From a virus: a stretch of DNA of 20,399 bases. Each line of letters opens with the position of its first letter. Positions within the stretch are counted from its first letter, which is position 1. The DNA lies in the IMG/VR virus record IMGVR_UViG_3300032325_000051, positions 1 through 20,399 of that record; one strand, given 5' to 3'. A program made the translations under genes and the position numbers. Positions 1-4,789 of this stretch are shown one piece after another. The notes beneath the pieces are model-generated. The model saw nothing but the letters and a program-made list of their open reading frames with translations. It ran no database searches and had not been told where the DNA came from.

Positions 1-225
1 CTCTCAAATTAGCACGTTCCAAATCAGCACCTATCAAATCAGCACCTATCAAATTAGCATCTCTCAAATTAGCATCTCTCAAATTAGCACGTTCCAAATC
101 AGCACCTATCAAATCAGCACCTATCAAATTAGCATCTCTCAAATTAGCACCTTCCAAATTAGCACCTCCCAAATTAGCACCTCCCAAATTAGCACCTCCC
201 AAATTAGCACCTCCCAAATTAGCAC
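1..225 (-). repeat. 15-bp tandem repeat array encoding the pentapeptides, with a 75-bp higher-order duplication
   Basis: Fifteen consecutive 15-bp units fill 1-225, each close to CTNNCAAATTAGCAC on the plus strand. Positions 1-75 and 76-150 are a higher-order duplication: the first 60 bases are identical and the last unit differs only in its final base. Positions 166-225 are four identical units. The array is coding, one pentapeptide per unit on the minus strand, and the low divergence between units points to recent slippage or unequal recombination. Confidence 0.93.
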
Positions 226-298
226 GTTTTCCTCCTACTTCTGAATTTAACCACTTCTTGTGTAAATTCAATATTTCATTTAATTCTTCTTGTTTCAT
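1..298 (-). CDS. Pentapeptide-repeat protein, N-terminal part (runs off left edge)
   Basis: The frame starts with ATG at 298-296 and stays open to the window edge, so about 99 residues are visible and the C-terminus is missing. After a 25-residue head ([12 protein letters not shown]..., then [12 protein letters not shown]) it is nearly fifteen pentapeptides of the form A(N/D)LXX, such as [15 protein letters not shown] and ADLER. Pentapeptide repeats fold as a right-handed quadrilateral beta-helix; some members (Qnr, MfpA) mimic DNA and bind gyrase, but most phage members have no known role. The start is supported by a very strong Shine-Dalgarno sequence (AGGAGGT, 305-311) and a 4-base ATGA overlap with the upstream HTH gene. 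The family call is firm; the function is unknown. Confidence 0.9.
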   Translation of the reverse strand, partial: MKQEELNEILNLHKKWLNSEVGGKRANLGGANLGGANLGGANLGGANLEGANLRDANLIGADLIGADLERANLRDANLRDANLIGADLIGADLERANLR

Positions 299-474
299 TT
301 TGATACCTCCTCTAATGCAGTTTTAATAACGATTAACGCCTTTTCTGATATAACATTGCCGTCAAGGTACTTTTTAACTGTGGGCAATGATACACCCGTT
401 TTTTGTGCAACGATTTTGTTTAAACCGTGCTTCTTTTTTAGTTTGATTTGTTTTATGATTTCTTGTAATTCCAT
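295..474 (-). CDS. Small helix-turn-helix DNA-binding protein
   Basis: This 59-aa basic protein begins [17 protein letters not shown]. Residues about 17-41 form a plausible helix-turn-helix: [11 protein letters not shown], a turn, then [11 protein letters not shown], resembling Xre/LacI-type recognition helices. It is followed by a helical end ([14 protein letters not shown]). Such small proteins in phages are usually transcriptional regulators or DNA-binding adaptors. The stop codon overlaps the start of the pentapeptide-repeat gene (ATGA), and the gene follows a 56-aa gene by four bases, all under one promoter. The HTH call is by motif only, and its operator and target are not visible. Confidence 0.75.
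   Translation of the reverse strand: MELQEIIKQIKLKKKHGLNKIVAQKTGVSLPTVKKYLDGNVISEKALIVIKTALEEVSK
305..311 (-). promoter_or_regulatory. Strong Shine-Dalgarno sequence of the pentapeptide gene
   Basis: AGGAGGT on the minus strand ends seven bases before the ATG at 298-296 and lies inside the end of the HTH gene. It fixes the start of the pentapeptide-repeat gene. A near-perfect Shine-Dalgarno is notable because Bacteroidota genes generally make little use of it. Confidence 0.75.
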
Positions 475-478
475 GATG

Positions 479-649
479 TTATTTAACGATGATTAATTCC
501 ATGTTTGATTTTTTCCAATCGTTTTCATTCCAGTACTCCATTTCTTCAAATTCTTGCTTTGATAATTCAGGTGTGCGATAAATACTACCATTGCTTTCAA
601 TAGTGTACGTTAAGTTGATTTCGTCTGCGCTTACTTTAAAATTTTTCAT
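479..649 (-). CDS. Small hypothetical protein, first gene of the left-edge unit
   Basis: The frame encodes 56 aa, beginning MKNFKVSADE and ending MELIIVK, with an acidic centre (KQEFEEMEYW). I do not recognise a family. Support for a real gene is positional: it starts 17 bases after the expected transcription start of a textbook Bacteroidota promoter, has a plausible Shine-Dalgarno (AAAGGA) eight bases before ATG, and ends four bases before the HTH gene. It is probably co-transcribed with the HTH and pentapeptide genes. Confidence 0.7.
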   Translation of the reverse strand: MKNFKVSADEINLTYTIESNGSIYRTPELSKQEFEEMEYWNENDWKKSNMELIIVK

Positions 650-672
650 AATGTTTTTCCTTTATTGTGATA

Positions 673-702
673 CAAAGATAAAAACTATTTTCAATATTGC
701 AA
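673..702 (-). promoter_or_regulatory. Bacteroidota-type sigma-70 promoter (TTG-N19-TATCTTTG)
   Basis: Reading the minus strand, TTG (702-700) is followed after exactly 19 bases by TATCTTTG (680-673). This matches the established Bacteroidota housekeeping promoter consensus, TTG at -33 and TAnnTTTG at -7. The start would fall near 666, giving a short leader before the ATG at 649. It sits just downstream of the terminator at 724-747, so it opens a new transcription unit read by the host polymerase. Confidence 0.8.
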
Positions 703-723
703 AATTATTTTTCAAAAAAAGGC

Positions 724-747
724 AAAAAAAAGGGGAACTTAATCCCC
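724..747 (-). terminator. Intrinsic terminator after the virion/lysis operon
   Basis: On the minus strand a 5-bp stem, GGGGA (747-743) pairing with TCCCC (736-732), has a six-base loop and is followed by eight T (731-724). The TAA stop of the upstream gene (741-739) lies in the loop. The stem is short but GC-rich and the T-tract is uninterrupted. Confidence 0.75.
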
Positions 748-1266
748 TCCTAATGACTTTGCGATATACTCCGCCATCCTATCCGATAGTATTTGCAACA
801 TTTTGTCGTTGACGTTCTGTGCAACGAATGGCTGTGCTTTCGTTCCTTTGCGGTGTATCTTTCGGGCAATTACATACGCTAACGCTTTGACTGTTTCGGC
901 TCTGCTTTGAGTTGAACTTGTACGGGTTTGTATTTTTTTTTCTACAATCCATTGTTCCAATGATTTAATTAAAGTCGGATTACTTGGAGATTTAGTACGT
1001 GTTGGTTTACGTCCGTATTCTATCCAGTACCAATAATCCTGCATTTCAACTTTGAGATTAAATCCTTTTGGTGTTGGCTTTGCTATTGATGCAATTGATT
1101 GAGATAATGTCTGCGAAGCGTTTGTTTTGTTTTTACGCAAATCTATACGCATCCGATTTGAAACCTCGTTGCCCCAATTTTGCACAATACGAAGTAACCC
1201 ATCTCCCGACGGGTTAAAATTTGCGAAATCTTCGCCTAATTCATCAATCGATTTGTTTACTGCCAT
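739..1266 (-). CDS. Tail completion / neck protein, HK97 gp10-like
   Basis: About 175 aa from MAVNKSIDEL; an in-frame ATG five codons earlier (1281) is possible but lies deeper in the lysozyme gene. The architecture fits the HK97 gp10 neck/tail-completion family: an N-terminal helical segment, the motif DYWYWIEYGRKPTR, then an SLEQWIVEKKI segment, ALAYVIARKIHRKGTKAQPF, and a C-terminal helix ending in the stop. The GRKP and GT(K/R)xxPF motifs are typical. Such proteins join the tail end to the connector. It overlaps the end of the GH108 gene and is the last gene of the long operon, its stop being inside the terminator hairpin. The family is assigned by motif recognition, without a search. Confidence 0.65.
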   Translation of the reverse strand: MAVNKSIDELGEDFANFNPSGDGLLRIVQNWGNEVSNRMRIDLRKNKTNASQTLSQSIASIAKPTPKGFNLKVEMQDYWYWIEYGRKPTRTKSPSNPTLIKSLEQWIVEKKIQTRTSSTQSRAETVKALAYVIARKIHRKGTKAQPFVAQNVNDKMLQILSDRMAEYIAKSLGGD

Positions 1267-1903
1267 ATAAATAAAAATCATTCATTCGACGCATCCACCC
1301 CGTTCCGAATGTCTTAAACGATTTCAACGATTGAAGGAAATCTACTCTATGGTTATACATTGCTTCAAATGCCCATTTAACCCCCTTATCTTTAACCAAT
1401 TTGTTTAGTTGCTCAATTGTCTTTCTACCAACAACTCCGTCAACTACAACGCTATAACCGTGTTTGTTTAAAAATTGTTGCATTTCAATTGATGCACGTG
1501 ATACACCGCTACCCCACGCAAAATCTGCCCATAAGTCAGCAATAATTTGTTCTTGGATTAAATCTCCTTTTACACCTTTCCAAAACCCATTAAAGATAAC
1601 TAACCATTTGTCATCTGTCATTTCGTAGAAATTCTTAATAGATTGCTTTGAACTTCCGAAAACCGATGACCAAGCTCTCCACGTTACACCCTTGTTAGTG
1701 TGATACCCCGAACCATCAGGAACGGGAAACGCTGACGCACTATCTTTTTGATGTTTGGATAAACCACCCTCCCATTTGAGAATATAGTCGATGTTAAATT
1801 TGTCTATTTTTGCCATTGTGTAATTATATGCGAATTGTTTGTAGTTGTAATTATCCGCTATGCTTAAAATAATACATCCCAAGAATAACCAATATTTTTT
1901 CAT
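1244..1903 (-). CDS. GH108-type lysozyme (endolysin, N-acetylmuramidase-like)
   Basis: The 219-aa frame carries the GH108 pattern: ILKWEGG, with the likely catalytic Glu at E45, then GSGYHTNKGVTW near 64-75, and a C-terminal peptidoglycan-binding-3 region (LWADFAWGSGV, then FLNKHGYSVVVDGVVG to residue 160). This family cleaves peptidoglycan and serves as phage endolysin. The start at 1903 gives an ATGA overlap with the upstream gene but adds about 29 residues with a hydrophobic stretch (YWLFLGCIILSIA) before the usual domain start at MAKIDKF (1816). The extension could be a signal anchor or poor lipobox for export; otherwise the shorter start is right. The domain call is strong; the start is uncertain. 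Confidence 0.88.
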   Translation of the reverse strand: MKKYWLFLGCIILSIADNYNYKQFAYNYTMAKIDKFNIDYILKWEGGLSKHQKDSASAFPVPDGSGYHTNKGVTWRAWSSVFGSSKQSIKNFYEMTDDKWLVIFNGFWKGVKGDLIQEQIIADLWADFAWGSGVSRASIEMQQFLNKHGYSVVVDGVVGRKTIEQLNKLVKDKGVKWAFEAMYNHRVDFLQSLKSFKTFGTGWMRRMNDFYLYGSKQID

Positions 1904-2103
1904 AACTCTTTTATTAACCTATCTAAATACCATTGTGCTTTTTTTAAATCTTCAACTCCGTTTTTTCGGTCATATCTCCATATGTATTTTTGAATATTCC
2001 CTTTTAAATAACCGATAAATTGAGAATTTGACATTGATGCTTTAATTGCATCTATACACTCAATATCGCCTTGATAATGTGGTGGTTTGTTTACGCTATC
2101 CAT
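1900..2103 (-). CDS. DUF3310 family protein
   Basis: 67 aa. It shows the DUF3310 signature: NKPPHYQGDIECIDAI near the N-terminus, then GNIQKYIWRYDRKNG and EDLKKAQWYLDRL. These small proteins are frequent in phages and sometimes annotated as nucleotide-kinase-like; their biochemical role is not settled. The gene overlaps the preceding 79-aa gene by 13 bases and the lysozyme gene by four bases (ATGA), so it lies inside the lysis/auxiliary operon. Confidence 0.88.
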   Translation of the reverse strand: MDSVNKPPHYQGDIECIDAIKASMSNSQFIGYLKGNIQKYIWRYDRKNGVEDLKKAQWYLDRLIKEL

Positions 2104-2330
2104 AATTGATAAAATTCTTCTATTGGCAAATCTATAATAAAAGTATGACCACTACTGCAATATACTTGCGTCATTTCATAATTTTGTGACGCACCAATGA
2201 CAGTATCAAGGTTTAAATAGCCATCTTCAAGTATTTCCACGAAGTCAGCATCTTGTTCTAAACCGATTTCTTTGTATAACGGATCAATTCCGTCATCCTG
2301 AAAAACATAAGTAACGGGAACTATCCTCAT
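2091..2330 (-). CDS. Small acidic hypothetical protein
   Basis: 79 aa, beginning MRIVPVTYVFQDDG, strongly acidic in the middle (EIGLEQDADFVEILEDG) and ending LPIEEFYQLWIA. No family recognised. The start is fixed by an ATGA overlap with the metallophosphoesterase stop, and the end overlaps the DUF3310 gene. Tight packing on both sides supports a real, co-translated gene. Confidence 0.75.
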   Translation of the reverse strand: MRIVPVTYVFQDDGIDPLYKEIGLEQDADFVEILEDGYLNLDTVIGASQNYEMTQVYCSSGHTFIIDLPIEEFYQLWIA

Positions 2331-3307
2331 ATAATTTTGCCGTTAATGATTTTCATATTGTTTACGTGAAAAGTCAAATCTTCGTTTACATCTACACACG
2401 CAAAACCGTGACTCCATTTAGTATAGGCGTAAGGTCTGTAATCAGGGGATAAACTACAAAGGCAACCCATAGACCACACGCCCGTAGATTCTCCATTTAT
2501 GTTGTTTTCGCTATGGTGTGAAACTTGGTGATTATGTCCGAAAATAGTTGAACTCTTTGCTTTTAAAAACATACCACGTGCAGGGTTAACTGGACTAAAT
2601 ACGCTTTCACCCATTTCATGACCGTGCAACACGTTTAATTTGCCTAATTTGATAATCTCACGGTTTACCAAATGTATGTTAAACTCATTCAATGAAAGCA
2701 AGTTTTCAAATTTCAAATTGTCAACGTCACTAAACTCTTTTGCTTGACGAAGTAAATAATTCTTTACTCTTTCTTCGTGATTGCCTAACTTATAGTAAAT
2801 AGGTATAATTGGAAACAACTCACGCAAATAAGTGAAAAACGCCTTTGTCATTTCAATTTCTTCTCTTAATGATGGTTGCCCAACATCTTTGATAAATGAC
2901 GAAACGGGATAACAGTCCATAATATCCCCATTTAGCACAATGCAGTCAATGTCATTATTTAACCCCCATTCTAACGCTGTTGTTAAAGCATCCTCATCGT
3001 GGTAAGGTATATGTACATCTGATAAAATCAAATAACGTCCTTCCTTTAAATGTACGTTTTGCATCTCTTTGTTATGAGATACAATTTTGAGTTTATTTAA
3101 CCCCTCTTGTATGGTAGATTTGTTTATCATTCTTGCTTCGTTTATCCTATTAATTCCTTGACATCCTGTAATATATCTTATTGCACCTCTAATGCTTTCA
3201 ATGTTTCCTATATGTGGATTTTCTTGAAGTATTAATTTCGCCAATGTCCTTTTAGGATAGTCAGGGTATCTTTGTAAATAGTCAAATGCTAAATCTCGGA
3301 GTGTCAT
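2327..3307 (-). CDS. Calcineurin-like metallophosphoesterase with N-terminal HTH-like region
   Basis: 326 aa from the ATG at 3307, which forms an ATGA overlap with the upstream stop; an ATG 20 codons earlier lies deep in the upstream gene and is less likely. All five motifs of the two-metal phosphoesterase fold are visible: SDVH (D97, H99), GDIMD (D128, D131), GNHE (N176, H177), HGH (228-230) and GHNH (257-260). The first 55 residues (DLAFDYLQRYP, KRTLAKLILQEN, ESIRGAIRYITG) look like a small helical, HTH-like DNA-binding module. The enzyme class is firm; the substrate (nucleic acid, nucleotide or protein) is unknown. Confidence 0.88.
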   Translation of the reverse strand: MTLRDLAFDYLQRYPDYPKRTLAKLILQENPHIGNIESIRGAIRYITGCQGINRINEARMINKSTIQEGLNKLKIVSHNKEMQNVHLKEGRYLILSDVHIPYHDEDALTTALEWGLNNDIDCIVLNGDIMDCYPVSSFIKDVGQPSLREEIEMTKAFFTYLRELFPIIPIYYKLGNHEERVKNYLLRQAKEFSDVDNLKFENLLSLNEFNIHLVNREIIKLGKLNVLHGHEMGESVFSPVNPARGMFLKAKSSTIFGHNHQVSHHSENNINGESTGVWSMGCLCSLSPDYRPYAYTKWSHGFACVDVNEDLTFHVNNMKIINGKII

Positions 3308-3621
3308 CTTAAAACTAATATAGTAACTAATATTGAATAAATACCCAAAACTTGAATTATACTGCACTTTTTTCTGTTATCTGACATACTTACTTCGTAT
3401 TGTTCAGATAATTGATTTAAATCGCTTTTATAGCGTTGTATCGTGATACTGTCTTGCTTTGATAACTTTTGATAAACTCGTATCTTTTCCCGACATTCTG
3501 CTCCTTGTAAAAGTCGATAGTTGACCTCCTGAATCAATGTATCTGTGAATTGCGAGTAGCCATTGCGTGGTGTTAACACTACCATCAATGCGAATAGTGT
3601 CGTAAATAGTTTCGATTTCAT
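3304..3621 (-). CDS. Exported coiled-coil protein with C-terminal membrane segment (spanin candidate)
   Basis: 105 aa from the ATG at 3621. The N-terminus MKSKLFTTLFALMVVLTP followed by RNGYSQ is a typical Bacteroidota signal peptide. A longer in-frame start (3729) would bury this signal, so it was not chosen. The mature part is helical and coil-like (CREKIRVYQKLSKQDS, YKSDLNQLSEQYEVS), and the end (IIQVLGIYSILVTILVL) is a probable membrane segment. The gene overlaps the 117-aa membrane protein gene by 194 bases in another frame, like Rz/Rz1 spanin genes. It precedes the lysozyme by three small genes. A lysis role is inferred from architecture and position only. Confidence 0.65.
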   Translation of the reverse strand: MKSKLFTTLFALMVVLTPRNGYSQFTDTLIQEVNYRLLQGAECREKIRVYQKLSKQDSITIQRYKSDLNQLSEQYEVSMSDNRKKCSIIQVLGIYSILVTILVLR

Positions 3622-3781
3622 GTATCTGTTTGGTATAGTTTTGGCGAATAATACTATCTCTAAAATATGCCGTATCGTTGTAATAATAATTGTTAACAAC
3701 ACGTTCTTTGTGTTTTGGAATAATAGCAAACAACACTATAATGATAGTGATGTAAACGGCATCTTTAAACTGGAATGTCAC
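3428..3781 (-). CDS. Membrane-anchored periplasmic protein (i-spanin candidate)
   Basis: 117 aa. Residues about 8-22 (AVYITIIIVLFAIIP) form a single N-terminal membrane anchor followed by basic KHKERVV and a hydrophilic, probably periplasmic helix (YFRDSIIRQNYTKQIHEIE, then TIYDTIRID). This is the layout of inner-membrane spanins such as Rz. The C-terminal half is coded over the start of the exported 105-aa gene in a different frame. It begins 17 bases before the end of the 143-aa connector gene. The C-terminal half is compositionally less convincing, so the true length could be affected by selection on the overlapping frame. Confidence 0.6.
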   Translation of the reverse strand: MTFQFKDAVYITIIIVLFAIIPKHKERVVNNYYYNDTAYFRDSIIRQNYTKQIHEIETIYDTIRIDGSVNTTQWLLAIHRYIDSGGQLSTFTRSRMSGKDTSLSKVIKARQYHDTTL

Positions 3782-4196
3782 AATATGATTCTAAATAAGG
3801 TGTACGAATGGTAAAATCTATTGCGTGTCCTGCTACCACATCTGTGCTACTATCAAAGAAAGGTTCAGCAGTTCCGTTCACAATCATTTCAAAATTTGCC
3901 TCATATCTTCGTAGAAGTGTGACAATATCCAAAATAATCCCTGCACTATCTGAAAGCACATCAATAGTGTTGGAATCATCTTCCCACTTACGATCCATTA
4001 CCATCATTGCAAATTGATAGTCAACCGTTCTATTGTCTGTGCTAAAATTAAATCCGTTGGGAATAATCCAAACAATAGGGTAATATTTAACTTCGTCAAC
4101 TGCAAAATCATAGTCAGCACCAACGGCAACTTTATTTACCATTTTGTGGCTGTCCGCTTGGTTTTGGATTATTTGGATTATTTGGTTTAGTGTCAT
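3765..4196 (-). CDS. Probable head-tail connector / tail terminator-like protein
   Basis: 143 aa, starting MTLNQIIQIIQNQADSH and ending in IRTPYLESYCDIPV. The pattern of an N-terminal helix, a YYPIVWIIPNG strand, repeated beta-strands (DYQFAMMVMDRKWED) and a long helix (VLSDSAGIILDIVTLLRRYE) fits small neck/terminator proteins found after the portal and adaptor genes in Bacteroidota phages. No catalytic motif. Placement between the 184-aa adaptor-like protein and the lysis genes supports a connector role, which is inference. Confidence 0.6.
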   Translation of the reverse strand: MTLNQIIQIIQNQADSHKMVNKVAVGADYDFAVDEVKYYPIVWIIPNGFNFSTDNRTVDYQFAMMVMDRKWEDDSNTIDVLSDSAGIILDIVTLLRRYEANFEMIVNGTAEPFFDSSTDVVAGHAIDFTIRTPYLESYCDIPV

Positions 4197-4245
4197 ACAA
4201 TTTAATTAGTTTTTGCTCGTTCTTTTGCCTCCACTTATTTGTCAT
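4132..4245 (-). CDS. Very small basic hypothetical protein (doubtful)
   Basis: A 37-aa frame, MTNKWRQKNEQKLIKLYD followed by a Pro/Asn-rich tail (PNNPNNPKP). It starts 11 bases before the end of the 184-aa gene and bridges to the 143-aa connector gene, which it overlaps by 65 bases. The bridging position fits the overlapping style of this genome, and an ATG two codons upstream (4251) is an alternative. Because of the long overlap, its repetitive end may be just the shadow of the connector's NQIIQIIQNQ. Confidence 0.4.
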   Translation of the reverse strand: MTNKWRQKNEQKLIKLYDTKPNNPNNPKPSGQPQNGK

Positions 4246-4789
4246 AATCATAATTAAAAAAACATTCATCTTCGCCACCTGGTAAGTACATACCTCCGAA
4301 AAATGCGGTGTTACTCGGTCTGATAACATCAAAGCCACTACCTGGATTTTGAAACAACGGGTATTGTGTGGTGTTCTCTTTCAAATAGTCACGTAAACGT
4401 TCAGCGTAATACTCCGCTTTATCTCGGTATCTGTGTTCAATCAAACTCAAATCACTTGGTGTTGCAGGATTTGCAAATTCAGCGGTGCGAGTTGCTACAC
4501 TCTTATTCAAGAATTTAAACGTTAAAGGTAGCATTGATTCAACCAACGTGTAATATTTCAAACACGGAGCAATGTAGTTATCTATTAAGGTAGTATTTAA
4601 GTTAGTTAAGGTGTTCGCAAACGCTTGTGTTTGAATCTCGTTATATAACCCACTTCCGATAATATCCCTTATATAGACCTCTTGTGCCTCTTTTATGGCG
4701 TTTTTTAACAACTTATCGTCCAAGTTGTCGTTTAATGGCGTATTCTCTTTCAAATATGCCGTACCTATCAAATAAACAAAGTTAGCCAT
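4235..4789 (-). CDS. Head-tail adaptor-like protein (DUF6712-like)
   Basis: 184 aa, mainly helical: LIGTAYLKENTPLNDN, LLKNAIKEAQEVYIRDIIG, DNYIAPCLKYYTLVESMLP, then YRDKAEYYAERLRDYLKEN. This resembles the Bacteroidota-phage family I know as DUF6712, found directly after portal genes and likened to helical connector (adaptor) proteins. A Shine-Dalgarno (AAGGAG) lies eight bases upstream of the ATG. It overlaps the portal gene by eight bases. The role is inferred from fold type and position. Confidence 0.65.
   Translation of the reverse strand: MANFVYLIGTAYLKENTPLNDNLDDKLLKNAIKEAQEVYIRDIIGSGLYNEIQTQAFANTLTNLNTTLIDNYIAPCLKYYTLVESMLPLTFKFLNKSVATRTAEFANPATPSDLSLIEHRYRDKAEYYAERLRDYLKENTTQYPLFQNPGSGFDVIRPSNTAFFGGMYLPGGEDECFFNYDYDK

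Noticed and set aside
1-225. Possible CRISPR array or non-coding satellite
   Set aside because: The period is exactly 15 bases with no spacers, and every unit is an in-frame A(N/D)LXX pentapeptide in a frame with ATG and Shine-Dalgarno.
3308-3367. Longer start for the metallophosphoesterase
   Set aside because: The 20 extra residues lie wholly within the upstream gene's end, whereas the ATG at 3307 gives the ATGA overlap typical of this operon.
3622-3729. N-terminal extension of the exported 105-aa protein to 141 aa
   Set aside because: It would bury a good signal peptide and read antiparallel-quality sequence over the 117-aa gene; the ATG at 3621 gives a normal exported protein.
4150-4196. 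Short tandem repeat (ATTTGGATT-like units)
   Set aside because: Only two to three units, explained by coding for NQIIQIIQNQ in the connector gene.
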